A DNA stretch of 64,000 nucleotides, from positions 40,134,007-40,198,006 of the forward strand of contig NC_052137.2 in the NCBI RefSeq assembly GCF_016086655.4, given 5' to 3'. This DNA comes from Lepeophtheirus salmonis. Taxonomy: Eukaryota > Arthropoda > Copepoda > Siphonostomatoida > Caligidae. How positions within the stretch are numbered: position 1 is the stretch's first letter; the number at the start of each line of letters is the position of its first letter. The notes beneath the pieces are model-generated. The model was not told the DNA's origin, did not search any database, and saw only the letters and a list, made by a program, of their open reading frames with translations. The translations under genes and the position numbers were made by a program. Of this stretch, positions 23,580-34,982 are shown one piece after another.

Positions 23580-24265
23580 CGATGAGGCCTATCGTGTAAT
23601 GGTTGCAACCCTTCTATGCCAAGGAAGGTCTGTCAGCGGGGTTATATAAAACCTCCGTCTGCTAAGAAAGGAAGATCTTCGTAGTGTTACGACTTCGAAA
23701 AATTGAATTGGACGAGAGAAAGAAGGCCTTAATAGCCAAGCCAAGGATTTCCATAACCAAAGTGGTTCATGACATAAATATCCGCAAGACTACAATCTCC
23801 AAGACCCTAAGAAAACAAAATGGGTGATCCCTAGGTATGATTGAGAGGGCTTTATTGTCTCCACTTCAACTTAAAAAACGTATAAAGCGTTGCAATGGCT
23901 TATGAAATCAGTTGAAGCATAGATCTGCAAGCTGAATTATCATCTTTTCTCATAAAAATAATTTCAAGGTTGATCATAGTGGTCGCCTTGAAAACAAGAG
24001 CAACGTAACTGAGGCTCCTCGTATATTCACCACAGTCAAACATCGAGAATCTGTAATGATATTTGCTACCATTGCATAACACGGAGGGAAAATGAAGCTT
24101 ATTTGGTTTGAAGACGGTATTTGGCTTACATCAGCTGCTTACTTAGATATTTTAGAAGGCAAAACCTTGCTTACGTTGCAAAGGATTTCAAGGATTGCCT
24201 CACTGCAAACATGTCTTTCTGGGACAAATACTTTTGGCTCCAAAATCTTCTTTTTTGAACCTCTT
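23580..24265 (+). pseudogene. Mariner-like transposase relic
   Basis: The plus strand reads YRVMVATLLCQGRSV (N-terminal helix), then in a second frame KPRISITKVVHDINIRKTT, ISKTLRKQNG and SPLQLKKRIKRC. It continues FIIFSHKNNFKVD, where the catalytic FSDE block is expected, so the first Asp is His (codon 23951-23953). Next come APRIFTTVKHRESVMIFATI, GGKMKLIWFEDG and SAAYLDILEGK, after which the frame decays before the second Asp. Stops interrupt throughout. The open frame on the opposite strand at 24139-24444 is only its shadow. Terminal repeats were not identified. Confidence 0.75.
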
Positions 24266-24566
24266 TGATTTCTGCGTATGTTGGCAAACAGAAAAAGTGT
24301 TTGGAGGGTACATTTGCAGCCACGGGGGGTATATCCTCTAACTATATGTATTGTACAAATTCTGACTAATATTCCATTTTTTTCAGACCTAATACTCAAT
24401 AGTGGCCGTTCCCCCGATACAACAGTCCTGTTTATAATGATCAATGGAAAATCTTTTTTATTTTTTTGTGTGTGGGGATGTGTGTGATTCCTTTACATGT
24501 TATCTTATAAGATAGAGTTTACCGGTGTACCAGAAATAGGGTTTCTCATTTATCATAAATTATTGC
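24266..24566. other. Stretch without a recognised feature
   Basis: An open frame at 24278-24487 has no recognisable similarity. Confidence 0.4.
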
Positions 24567-24860
24567 TAATTAAAGACGGGGTGACGTAGCTCCATGGTCC
24601 ACGTACTCGTAGAAATCATTCCGTTGAGCTCAATATGTGTAGTTTCGATTCACAGGAGCTCATATATTCGGACTTCAAAGACAATTTCAAGTTCCGATAG
24701 TGTTATTGTGATCCTGTAATGTTTATTAATACTTAATTTATACAACTTTATCCACAAATTGAAGGAGTATTTTAAAAAAAATACGTACTCTGAGGATATC
24801 TCGTGATCCCGTTAGGGAATAGTATATACTGTGAAATTAAAGTATTTCTTATTATATTTT
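24567..24860 (+). repeat. Probable tRNA-derived SINE, copy 1
   Basis: The 5' end has a box A-like TAGCTCCATGG (24587-24597) and a box B-like GTTTCGATTC (24642-24651) at a spacing compatible with an RNA polymerase III promoter. The body shares AAAGACAATT and TAATGTTTA with a second copy at 39.2 kb, and both end in ATCCCGTTAG followed by ATACTGTGAAATTAAAG and TATTTCTT. Length is about 290 bp. No known SINE name is assigned. Confidence 0.6.
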
Positions 24861-24920
24861 ATTGGGGTTTTGGAAAATTATGACATGCTAAGGTATCTAC
24901 GGGCTTGCGAAGATGTATGA

Positions 24921-25110
24921 TTGACAGTGTTGGATCAGTTAAAAAAGTAAAATGACTGCAGTCCTATAGGTCCGGCCCAGGCTAAATTTGTCCGATTAAG
25001 AAGGGGATCTGGCAGGATGTCAATTTTTTATCCATCATCCCGTTCGTATTGTTTCAGTATTAATTTCTTCGGTAAAGTCACTCTAGGACCGATCCTTAAA
25101 TATAACTAAA
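24921..25110. mobile_element. Possible hAT-like MITE
   Basis: Starts CAGTGTTGGATCAGTT, similar to TAGTGTTGAGTCGGTCC at 61680, and ends near GACCGATCCTTAAATA, roughly inverted to its start. This is weak evidence based on the ends only. Confidence 0.3.
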
Positions 25111-26316
25111 TAATATCAATTCATAAGTAAGAAACACTTCAATTACGTCCTAAGGGATCGAGTTTTTTTTTTTTTTTTTTTTGAGGAATTAAAAAAGTAG
25201 ACTGGACTAGAATAAATTGAGATACAGTTTTCATACCTACGAAAGGGCCGAAACAATACACATCCATCTATGAGTGATAAAGATTCATTAAAAAGTTCAG
25301 ATTTGATTAACTTTTTTACTAAAAACATATTTGTTTTTATCATTGTGGATTTAAAAACATGACAGAGTAAGTACAAAAATTTGTGCCTTGGTATTTTTTT
25401 TATAAATAAATATAAATTGGGACCGACCGATATAGAGTTTTTGAAGGGGGAAAAAATCTTGTTCAAAATATTCCATTATTCATGATTATATTTAAGTATG
25501 TGCTCCTGTTCAGAGCTATATATTATTTTCAATTTTGTAAGAATTAAATCATACGCTCGACAATTTATCTATTTCAAATAAAATGAATTATATTTTAGAT
25601 TTTTGGAAGGTTTATTTTATATGTTTTTTTGGAAACTAAAATACGTTGGAAATGATCAAAAGTCCAGATATATCAGTAATAATGTGTACAAAGTTGTCAC
25701 ATAGTTATCATATACCTATAAGTGCATTATTATACAAAACATTTGGAACTATTTTATTTGGCGTATTTATAAATAAATTTAATATTTTCCATATTTCAGA
25801 AGTGAAAGTACATTTTAGCATACAGCGAGTGGAAGCTTGTCAATGTCAAATGCTAAGACTGAAAAAGTCTAGCGAATTACATGAGTAGAGATGACAGGTG
25901 CAACATTGAAGCTCTTATTTCCATGTTTCATTCAGATCATACCAGATTCCTGGGTTCTGAAGAGGAAGTTTGTTTTTTCGTATATGATTTGATTTTTTTT
26001 TTTCAGGCACAAGATCAATTCCCCGTGCCTCAAAGTTAAAAAAGGAATTAGGTTAAGGAAGAAAGAAGATTATTAGCGAGTTAGTATTAGTATGTATCTT
26101 CATATGGTTGAAGTTATGCTTTAAACCTCTAGGTTGAATGAAGAAATTATTTCTAATTATAGTGAACAAAGAGATGGAAGAACTTCAAATGTTGTATGTC
26201 GACAAGTTTAACTAAATTATGGGGTTATTGAAAGCATTAATAAAATAATTATAAATTATGTATTATTTTTCTTCCATAGCTGCATGTACTCGGTACTAGT
26301 ATAAAATAACATCTTT
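25111..26316. other. AT-rich stretch without a gene
   Basis: Contains an 18-nt T run near 25164. Open frames at 25143-25466 and 25646-25888 are not recognised and look like chance. Confidence 0.45.
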
Positions 26317-26435
26317 TGTACACTGTATTATCTATTAATACAATAAAACAGTTATTTATCCCTGAAATGTACATTGTATCATATCGTAATACAATAAATA
26401 GTTACATATATCCTTGATATGTAAACTGTATCCTC
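26317..26435 (+). repeat. Tandem repeat, 51-52 bp unit, about 2.3 copies
   Basis: Units begin TGTACACTGTAT (26317), TGTACATTGTAT (26368) and TGTAAACTGTAT (26420), each followed by AATACAATAAA and ATCC(C/T)TGA in the complete units. Confidence 0.75.
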
Positions 26436-26581
26436 ATTTGGTAATTATAACAGTCATAGATAATTAAAGACCCTAACAGTCTAGTCACAAGGTGATACTA
26501 TTGATGGTAGGAAAATTTGAATCTTCTAGCTTCAATATTAGTGAAGCTATACTCAACCAAATATTGAAAGTTAGATATAAC

Positions 26582-27490
26582 GGGTGGCCTATCTAGCACT
26601 TGCATTTTGAACTACCACTTTTTTGACGTTTGCCAGCTTTAGTCACATTTTCATTGTCTCTAATATTTTGTAAAAGATTTCCGGTTTACGAAATGGTTAA
26701 ATTTACAGTCGAAGAAAATTGGGAAATACTGAAGACTTACTTCCAGAATCGAGAGTCTTCAAACGAAACTGCAAGAAAATTACGTCGGTCGAAATAAAGC
26801 GCCTTCCAGGCAGTTTGTGGATAAATTTTTTAAGCGTGTAAGCGAAACTGGTTCGTGAATGGATAAAACAACGTGTTCCCGTGTTCGTCCAGTGCGCTTA
26901 ATCGAAAACATTGCTGCAGTTGCCAAAAGCGAAAAAACGAGCAAGGAGCTGCCGTTATGGTCAATGGTAAGCGCTATCGGGCCATGTTGGAAGATTTTTT
27001 GTTTCCCCAAATGGAAAAGGAAGACATCGACGACATTTGGCTCCAACAAAATGGCGCTACTACGTGCCACACAGCCAACGTTACAGTGGATCTTTTGCGC
27101 ACTGTCTTCGACAATTGCATCATAAGCTAAAACAGCAACGTAATCTGGCCACTTCGTAGCTGCGGGTTGACACGGTTGGACTATTTTTTGTGGGGAGCCG
27201 TCAAGAATAAATGTTACGCCAACCATCCAGAGATGATTGACGATTTGAAACACGAAATTGGAGTCGCCATTGCAGCTATTGAAGCTCACACAATCGAAAA
27301 TGTATTGAAAAATTGGGTCGACAGAATGGGAATACTGTTAGGCCAGCGACAGCGGTCATTATGAATAATATGGTGTTATATTATTAATCAAAATGTTGAG
27401 GCTTTCAAATAAATAAAAAATTATTGAAAAATATTTATTCGTCTTTTTTTTATAACAATATCAAAAAGAAAAAGTTTTGTGGGCCACTCT
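26582..27490 (+). pseudogene. DD41D (rosa-like) mariner, internally deleted
   Basis: From ATG near 26694 the frame reads MVKFTVEENWEILKTYF, then NETARKLRRSK before a stop, and in another frame RPVRLIENIAAVAKS. It then jumps to EQGAAVMVNGKRYRAML, deleting the centre including the first Asp. WLQQNGATTCHTAN has Asn in place of the second Asp. A long gap of 42 residues (one more than DD41D, owing to an extra Thr) leads to LTRLDYFLWGAVKNKCYA, and the C-terminus ENVLKNWVDRMGILLGQR is preserved. GGGTGGCCTA (26582) and its near-complement GGGCCACTC (27481) may be the terminal repeats. The opposite-strand frame 26780-27289 is a shadow. A second member lies at 35.0-35.5 kb. Confidence 0.87.
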
Positions 27491-28585
27491 TTAGCTGTTC
27501 AAGCTTTTGCCCAGATAATATGTTTTTACTTTGGGTCAACAAAATGTAGGTCGGAAAATTGGAAAAAAAAATTCAAATAGTCTAATTTAAGAGACTTGCA
27601 CTCTCTTATTCTCTGGGAATTAAAATTTCCTCTTCATAAATTAATTCTGATGCTTCAACGTTAGGGTTTGGCATCTCTTTTTTGAATTTTTTTTGAGCTT
27701 CGATCAAGGAAGATCAATATGCCTATTGGTACCCCATACAGGCCGTTATACACGACAAATATATGAGTTATATCTTCTTCTTTCTACTTTCAAGATAATA
27801 ACACGTATAGAATATATTCTAGTATTAATAAGTATAAACGTTACCTCTCTTTCAATAGCACTTGCAAGGACTGTGGCAAGGGAGACATTTGATTTTGTTC
27901 ACCCTTCATTTGTAGAACTTACTATTGTGACAATACTTCAAGAGCTTTTATCCTTATACATGGATATTACAGAGCACAACATTCAAGAAATTAAGGCCAC
28001 CATTTTATTTGGTGTTTTATCGAGAAAATTGCACTTTTAAATGTCATAGCTCTCATCGCTACAAAGCTCTCTAAAGGTGAACACATTTGCAGGCAAGATC
28101 TGAAGGTTATTATAATACCTCTGCAAGATATGCTGATTTTTCGCTATAAATCCCAAACTTGTTAGGTAGCTCCTGGGGCTATGGCCTTGATGTGATTACG
28201 TATCGTATATCTGATTCATTTTGATACTATTCTACGTTGAAGAGGATTATCCAGCAGTATGATTTTTTAAATAGAAATCAACGTCATAAATTGAAGAGTT
28301 TTACATCTTTTGGATGTTCTTTTATTCTTGCTGTGTTTTAATAAGTGAATTGTTTTCGATGTTTTAATTGTTGTTAGATTTTGGTTAGTTGGTGTAATTT
28401 TATACTACAATGTTTATTTATGTTTTTAGTAACACAATTCTTCATAACAGCTTATATTTTTTAAACGATATGAATACAACTTATTTGCACAGTTTTAGAA
28501 TGACAACCCTATGATATTATCAGTTCACATTTTAGAATGAGGAAGTCAAGGACAGATTAAAAAACTCTTATCATTTGACTTTTCC
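27491..28585. other. Stretch without a recognised gene; one unassigned open frame
   Basis: The plus-strand frame 27693-28040 (115 codons) includes LARTVARETFDFVHPSFVEL and LQELLSLYMDITEHNIQEI, which have an ordinary protein-like composition, but I do not recognise it and see no start context or splice evidence that decides. Confidence 0.3.
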
Positions 28586-28589
28586 TCTT

Positions 28590-28995
28590 TTCTCAATGGG
28601 AAAGATTGAAGAGGCAATTAACATATTTTCTAGGAGTTCTCCCGCGAATAAGAAAAAGATGTTACCCATCTGGTTCCCCACTAGGGCCAGGATGGTACCT
28701 GAGGATAACCTCTTATTCATGACGATATAGGTGAAGTCCTGGCTGGAGGACAACTAATCAATCTGGCCACTATGTATGGTAGCAGGATAAAGTACCAAGT
28801 CACAGAAGATACAAAATTGGCTCTGTGATAACCTGGGGTACTTCTGGGAGACCAAAATGTAGCTCCCAGCTTTCCCTTATCTCCACCCTCTTGACTATGG
28901 CATCTGGGACGCAATTGAAAGAAAGGTTCAAAAACACCGAAGGAGTGTATAAAGACTAGATTGATCCCGCGTTTTTTTAACACATTATGGATCAT
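28590..28995 (+). pseudogene. Mariner transposase fragment, catalytic to C-terminal part
   Basis: Plus-strand frames give KKMLPIWFPTRARMVPEDN, VKSWLEDN, then KIQNWLCDNLGYFWETKM, YLHPLDYGIWDAIERKVQKH and RRSV. This follows the central-to-late part of maT/DD37D-type transposases (known order: GKKMPPIFF, VKPWLE, QQDSAPCH, PLDYxxWxxxE). The second Asp lies in a deleted or frameshifted part. The N-terminal half is absent. Minus-strand open frames at 28571-28995 are shadows. Confidence 0.68.
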
Positions 28996-29919
28996 GGCAT
29001 GATAAAATAAACTGACGGTTTATTTGCCTACTGTGTTACAAAAATGGATCAGTACTGTCTTGATACATGCCTTCGGTGTTTGAATAGTTATATATGATTT
29101 AATTGGTATTAAATAAAGTAGACTTTGGTTTGGTTATATATATATATATATTTCAATACATTTATTGGTTAATATATGTTCATATTCTTGTATAGACCAA
29201 GTAGTCATATCTGTTACATTGGCATTTTTTCTACTATGATTATTTTGTTTTATATAGACACATGTTAATACTTCATTATTTTTATAGTGTGAGTCAAGAT
29301 GTTCCATATGTACTCTAAATGAGAAGGATGTAGTCATTATTCCTGATACTCATAGCTTTAATGGAGTATTATCAGCTTTTTCCACGTTGGGAAATGTTAA
29401 CAAGGTTATATCATGTACCTCCAATGTTCTTGTATTTGAGTAATTATAATCATTAATTGCATAGGGATTAGTAAATAATCCACGGAGAATATTTATCATC
29501 AGCGCTTGTTGTTGGATAATAGAAACAGCCTTTGCATGGTACACATCTAAGTTATGCCTTATTTAAGTCTATGTTTCCTTTTATTGGTCTATGGAACCTA
29601 GTTAGATATAGGAAGCTTGAACTATTTTTAGTACTCCCCTCTGTATTTGATGGTATGTAGATTATGTACGTAGCCCAGCGTTCTCTGTGTAACTAGCATT
29701 TTTTGGAGGCTTTCTTTTGAAAATATGCAGCTTGGAACATCAATGGTACTCGCTCCCCCGAAGTAGTTATCGTAGACTATAAGATATCCTGTGTTATTCC
29801 CATTCACAAGGGAAGTACATTCACGTTAGCAGAGATATTAAGTTCATCATTAAAAGATATAAGGTTTCCAACACGAACAGACCCATGATAATTAGACTAC
29901 ATATGAAATAACACCATCC
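28996..29919. other. AT-rich stretch with a (TA)n tract
   Basis: A TA microsatellite lies near 29137-29152. Minus-strand frames at 29134-29337 and 29350-29544 are not recognised. No gene assigned. Confidence 0.45.
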
Positions 29920-31340
29920 AACAACATTTTGGCTCGCAGACTGAAACCTGTAGAACATGAATATGACATCGATGACATCATCCAGGATATAACGAACTTA
30001 AATAATAAATTGGTGAAATGGATAACTTTAGAGGACGTGGATGCCATGAGAGAAGGGGTGCTCATATTCACATTGAAATATGAAATATCATCACATGCTG
30101 GATCCAGCAGTGTTCATTGAGCTCTGCGAGACATAACAGAAGAAGGATTGTGATTCTTTTTACAAAATGATTAGTCCTTTATACGACAGTTCAGTTTCAG
30201 TTGCTTCTCATCACCACAAAGGACTTGCCTTTCATAAAACTAAAATACAACATAAATACTGTGATTTAACTGTAGATATAACAACGCTAATAATATTATT
30301 CAATCTCTGTATATAATATTGTATTTTTTTGTAAATATTTAATAAATATAACTATTTTAAAGGTGAGAATGCATACTTTCTTCCTATTCACGCTTTGGAA
30401 GAAAAATAGAAAAAGTGTAGGAGTATATCGGTTGCCTATAAAAGAAACTGTGATTTCCCTTCGGCAATCATGTTGTCTACAATACCTTGTACTCGCTCAG
30501 ACGGACAAGATATACATTTCATTAGATGCTCTTGTATTCGACACTTATACGATATTGAGCTCTGCGATTCCTGCTCTGAAAACTATCAACACAAACCCAT
30601 GTTTAACAACGCCTCTACTAAATAGTAACCCGAACATCAAGCAAACTCCCAAACTCTACCTTTTAAAAATTGCTTCAGTGAATCAGATGGAAGCTTTGAT
30701 GTCATCTTTGGTAGTCATAGCAGAGAAGGGGCACAACCACTCTCTACTCAATCACTACGCCCAACAATAGAGACTCCGAACAATCAGTATGCCTTTCTCA
30801 ACGGAGTGACATCGCGTCCACCAAGCAAACAGATCGTCGAGATTTTGGAGAACTACTCCTAAGTCCTTGTGAGACATACGCCGAACAGAAGTATCCTATG
30901 AGCGAAGAAATACATAACGAGAACGAAGGAAGACTTGGAGAGTGGGATTCTCGGATCTGTGGAGGCTTTCAGCTCGCTATCACAAGTCTCGTCCGACGAT
31001 ATACAGAAGGATCTCAAAGATGTAAAAGAAGAGAGAGATTAAAATTATGGAAAGATCTTGCTCTAGTTCTTCCTCTGATAATTCCAGATCCAACATCCTA
31101 AAAAGAGAACAAGGCGAAAAAACACATTTCCCTTCCTTCCCACAAGAGAGAAAAGATCTTCAGTGGGTACTTCCGAATCGACAGCTGGACATCCAAATAC
31201 AAAAACTCTAAACATGGACTCCCCATAAAAGGTGAACCAAAATACAGACCTCCAGAGTTCATTCTCAGCAATCACCCTACACATATATAAATCCCCTGAA
31301 GACTGTCGTGGACCTTGAGTGGGAGTTCAGCTAATTTCCT
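29920..31340 (+). other. Unassigned coding-like relic
   Basis: Several plus-strand frames look protein-like and base composition is less AT-rich than the flanks. Frame 29929-30120 reads RRLKPVEHEYDIDDIIQD, then VKWITLEDVDAMREGVLIF; it follows an acceptor-like GGCTCGCAG. Later SDGSFDVIFGSHSREGAQP, RPTIETPNNQYAFLNGVTS, EDLESGILGSVEAFSSLS and SSDDIQKDLKDVKEERD appear in one frame broken by stops, and HFPSFPQERKDLQWVLP in another. I do not recognise the family. It could be a decayed host gene, a retroelement gag-like region or chance. No motif supports a function. Confidence 0.35.
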
Positions 31341-32329
31341 TTGAAATACATGAAATCCTAGCACGGGCCCTGATTATACATTATTGCAACAAAATACGTA
31401 TACAACTACATAATACAAATGTATGTACAGTGTACATAAATAGATGATGAGATTAGCTAAGATTACATTTATAATATAAAAATAAGTCATATTTTATTCT
31501 TTCTTGACATTTTTATAGGGAGAAGACTACCTACCTCTATATCCTATATTCTGTTGAAAGAATAACAAAATAATGGAAATATATATGTCATATTTTTTGT
31601 ATTCTTTATTTGTATTCAAGCTTCTGTTCACATACATACATATATTTCATTCTAAGTAGTTGTTTACACCTTAACATTCTGTTTGAATAGGACCTGACGA
31701 ACATATTTTTTTTTTGTGACGCATACCAATGAATTGGCTGATTTTTTCTTTTAATCGTTCCCTACCACATCTAACACTTGGTCGTCAAAGTCCCGGCCTT
31801 AGCAAAGAAAACACGTCTTTTTAGTTCAAAATTGAGTTTTTGTAAATTATTATTTTTTCTTTTTTGTTAATTGTTTTATGGAGCAGAATCCCCAATACAC
31901 TTTTAAAGCCATTGCTTAGCTTGAAACGTATTTTTTTCCCATGAATAAGCAGTGTCAAATTAAAACACTAAATTGTTTTTGATCCATTTTTTTAGAAATA
32001 AAAAAAAGAGGCATCAGACATAACACATTCATTAACAAAGTAAATAACTGATTGTCATGAAATTTGGACAACTGTCTTTTGAGGGTTGGTAATTACTCAA
32101 AATGAAGTAAATTAAAAAGAAATAGCGCCATCTATCTAAGCCTGGGGTATTTCCGCCTATTGTTATTTTGCATGTTTATGCAATTTACAAGGTACAATAT
32201 GGATTTAAAAAATTATTATTCATGTAATATTAGAGTTGAAATGTTTGTAATCAAAAATCTACCTTTTCAAAATTAGAAAAGGAAAAATGGTTGTTGCGTG
32301 TGGCCTTTTTTTTTTTTTTGTTCATTATT
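31341..32329. other. AT-rich stretch without a gene
   Basis: No gene recognised. Confidence 0.45.
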
Positions 32330-32715
32330 CAATAGGTCGTCGTGGTGTTAATCCGGACCATTTCAAGAATTTTTGAGAGAAGAACATCTAAGCTGTCATG
32401 ACGTTTTATTAAATCAGTTTCAATAAGCTGTGACGAGGGGGGAGAAGGAAATGAATATTCAGGGTTACTCATCGTATTTTATGCCCACACACGAATGTTC
32501 AATCAGGTTTCAATCAAGTTGACTACTCAAGAATTAAATAATAACGACAAAAAACTCAGGCAAAGAAATTCATATAGCTGAACAATCCACACGATTTTCA
32601 TAACTATATATGATTAGTGATCATCGCAGCTATTGATAGCAGATCAAATGATGCGTCTTGACAACTTAGATGCTATCTTCTAAAACATTCTTCAAATTGT
32701 TGCACTTACATTGTT
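32330..32715 (+). repeat. Family A element with long terminal inverted repeats
   Basis: The left end reads GACCATTTCAAGAATTTTTG, AACATCTAAGCTGTCATGAC and TTTATTAAATCAG. The right end on the opposite strand reads CAATTTGAAGAATGTTTTAG, GCATCTAAGTTGTCAAGACG and ATCATTTGATCTG. About 70 bp are therefore inverted at the two ends, which suggests a foldback-like non-autonomous transposon. The interior carries the CACGAATGTTCAATCAGG block. Confidence 0.68.
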
Positions 32716-32779
32716 AACTTCATTTTTTCTTTTTTTAACATTTCAAAAATACACACAATTTTCATCACAATTAAAAAAA

Positions 32780-33315
32780 TATAGTGTTTATCGGGTGGAA
32801 GCATCGAGGACATTCCCCAAAAAGAGCGCAGCGTGTTCAGGGGCCAAAGGTCAGCTTCGGTGATAGTATGGGTCGGGCGTAACCTCGTTTGAGATGAAGA
32901 AGACCTTGATCTTCATTGCTGAGGGTGTGAAAGTCAATCAACGTGTCTATGTGGACATGTTATAGTCCTAAGTACTACTCTGGATTCAAGAACAGCATTG
33001 GGAAGGGTCTTACTGCTTCCAGCAGGATAGAGCACCTTCATATACGGGAAAGTATGTGGAAAACTTGTGCAAAACAACTTTCAGGCATTTTCGGAGCAAG
33101 GACATGTTGTGCCCTTCTTCTCCAGATCTTAAGAAAATGGACTTCTGTATATAGTCAATTCTAGAGAAGGAGTTTACCCTAGCGTCGACAACTTGAAGGG
33201 CACCATAGTGTCCGCATGGATAAGGTGTCGGAGGAGACCATCCGTACAGCGTGTGAAGCATTCTGAAACGTCTAAGTAGAATCATGTAGAATGAAGTGGA
33301 ACTCATTTTGAAGGA
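32780..33315 (+). pseudogene. DD37D mariner transposase, 5'-truncated
   Basis: The plus strand reads KTLIFIAEGVKVNQRVYVDM, then YCFQQDRAPSYTGKYVENLC with the second Asp at 33026-33028, then SKDMLCPSSPDLKKMDFCI with the third Asp at 33140-33142, exactly 37 residues later. The C-terminus follows in another frame: STLKGTIVSAW-like sequence and VKHSETSK, broken by stops. The DNA-binding domains and first Asp are missing. The minus-strand frame 33010-33306 is a shadow. Both visible catalytic Asp residues are intact, but the gene is dead. Confidence 0.82.
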
Positions 33316-33489
33316 AATTTAATGTTGATAGTAATAGCGTAAAGAGGTGTGTTGAGAAATAAACATTTGCGTACTTTCTTGGCTGTTGAAGTTGTCCTAA
33401 GACTTATGGATCACCCTCTTAATGTAAAAGTTTATGATCCTTCTTTTTTATGTTACAATGTTTAATGACACCAATTACAAATAAAATTT
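33316..33489. other. Short AT-rich spacer
   Basis: Nothing recognised. Confidence 0.4.
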
Positions 33490-33720
33490 TTTATCTTTTT
33501 TATAATTCATCCAGCACAATCTCTGTATTTTATAGAAACACACGAATATTCAATCCGGTTCTGAACATAATATATTAGGAAAGGAAGTTCACTTCTCAAG
33601 AGTTAAATAATAATGACATCTTACGAAAATAAAATTCATTCTTGAACTTACCAATTCCATAACAACAGGCGAGCTAAAAAAGAATTCTTGAATATATTTG
33701 GTGTAGAATGTTTTAAAAAT
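33490..33720 (+). repeat. Family A interspersed repeat, partial
   Basis: Shares ACACACGAATATTCAATCCG, AGGAAAGGAAGTTCACTTCT and AAGAGTTAAATAATAATGAC with other family A copies; the left part and core are missing. Confidence 0.62.
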
Positions 33721-33989
33721 ATATAATAAATTATATATATATATATAGGAATGAGCACCGCTTAGTACCGCACCGGGAAAATAATTTGGAGTTCTGGTAG
33801 CTCTGCTCTAGTCTGTCTTTTGAAACATGTATTTTTGTCCCGACGAATCTGAATAGAAAATGGGCGAGAGTGACTGAGTATGATTGTGTGTTTATCCAAC
33901 CCCTATTTTGGATTGCAGTGAAGAGCCGTCGGTCGAGTATCGAGTGTGACTCCCTGACTTCTGTTCTCATTCTTTTCTACGTTGAAAGA

Positions 33990-34432
33990 TTACGGAGAAA
34001 ACGTATAAACAATATGTTAGTGGATTTAGGTGTAGATCTTACCCCTTGATGTAGTACTGGCCAAATGGGCGACGATCTATTTCATTGGCAGGCCATAATT
34101 ATGAACCTCCTGCCAGTTTCTCTCAAGTAGACGTCTTTTTTCTTACGATCAACTTCTCCACGGATTATCCTTTCAAACCTCCAAAAGTACCCTTCGCTAT
34201 ATGGATCTACCATCCCGATAATTACTTCAATGGGAGCATTTGTCTCGATATTCTCCACTCACAATGGATTTCCGCGCTTACCGTTGCTAAACTTCTACTC
34301 AATATTTACTCCCTCCTCTGCAATCCAAATCCCGATGATCCACTCTATCCCAAAATTGCCAAGCTTTTTTAAACTAATAGATCCAAATGCATGGAAATGG
34401 CTAGGGAATTGACCAAAAAACATACTTTGTAA
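33990..34432 (+). pseudogene. Processed pseudogene of a UBE2D/effete-type ubiquitin-conjugating enzyme E2
   Basis: The functional parent loads ubiquitin on a cysteine and passes it to E3-bound substrates. Here all parts of the roughly 147-residue fold follow without introns: RKRINNMLVDLGVD (helix 1), MGDDLFHWQAIIM (strand 1-2), VFFLTINFSTDYPFKPPKVP, YHPDNYFNGSICLDIL with the active-site Cys at 34241-34243, QWISALTVAKLLLNIYSLLC, NPNPDDPLYPKIAKLF and a tail MEMARELTKKHTL ending at TAA 34430-34432. Breaks: an in-frame TGA at 34047-34049, a one-base frameshift near 34101-34105, and TAA at 34370-34372 in place of a Lys codon. The HPN motif reads HPD. No clear poly(A) tail or flanking duplication was seen. 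Confidence 0.92.
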
Positions 34433-34982
34433 ATTTAATAATCAGTAAAATAATTCACCAATCTCTTTTAAAAACTAATAATATTTATAAAATATGGTAT
34501 ACACACACACATCCATCATCCAAACATATATATTTTTTTAAAGTAAGAGACGAAGAATAAATTTTTCCTCATTTTGTATATTCAAAACAAATAATTAATA
34601 AATGGAAAACTTATTATCATTAATTTTTTTTTCTCTTGGATTCTAAAAGCCATTTATTTTTCTTTTCATGGAATTTTTTTTAGTAAAATTTGGTTATATT
34701 TGTAGTCAATAAAAGCGATTCGTCATTTTTTTTCTTTTTTAATTTAAACTTTGTGTTGTTCTTCAAGAAAATTCTATGTTATCCTGTAATTCTTGTTCCT
34801 TTTCTTTTGAGTATTTTTAATTAACTTATTTCAATAAATCCTTACTAAGTCTTAAAATATATATATATATATAGGTAGTTAAATACAATTATAATTTTTC
34901 CTGAACTGATGTAATTTCAAAAGTTGAAGCTTCACATTTTGATAGACATAATCAATTTTATTTCCCCTCCCCCCCTCAAAGT
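34433..34982. other. AT-rich stretch with (AC)n and (TA)n tracts
   Basis: An AC tract lies near 34500 and TA tracts near 34860. It may include decayed 3' untranslated sequence of the E2 copy, but I cannot show this. Confidence 0.45.

Noticed and set aside
23590..23625. tRNA-box-A-like CGTGTAATGGTTGCAACC
   Set aside because: It is in frame with the N-terminus of a mariner relic (YRVMVATLL), which explains it better; no box B follows.
24139..24444. 101-codon minus-strand open frame
   Set aside because: No recognisable motif; it partly overlaps the plus-strand mariner relic as an antisense shadow.
25143..25466. 107-codon minus-strand frame ending in a poly-Lys run
   Set aside because: Generated by the 18-nt T tract and AT-rich sequence.
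26317..26435. CRISPR-like array
   Set aside because: The repeats are adjoining diverged units without regular spacers, in an animal-type genome; it is a plain tandem repeat.
26780..27289. 169-codon minus-strand open frame, among the longest in the window
   Set aside because: The plus strand encodes clear DD41D transposase segments over the same bases; the minus frame is an antisense shadow.
34860..34872. (TA)n tract as a regulatory site
   Set aside because: Ordinary microsatellite, common in AT-rich DNA.
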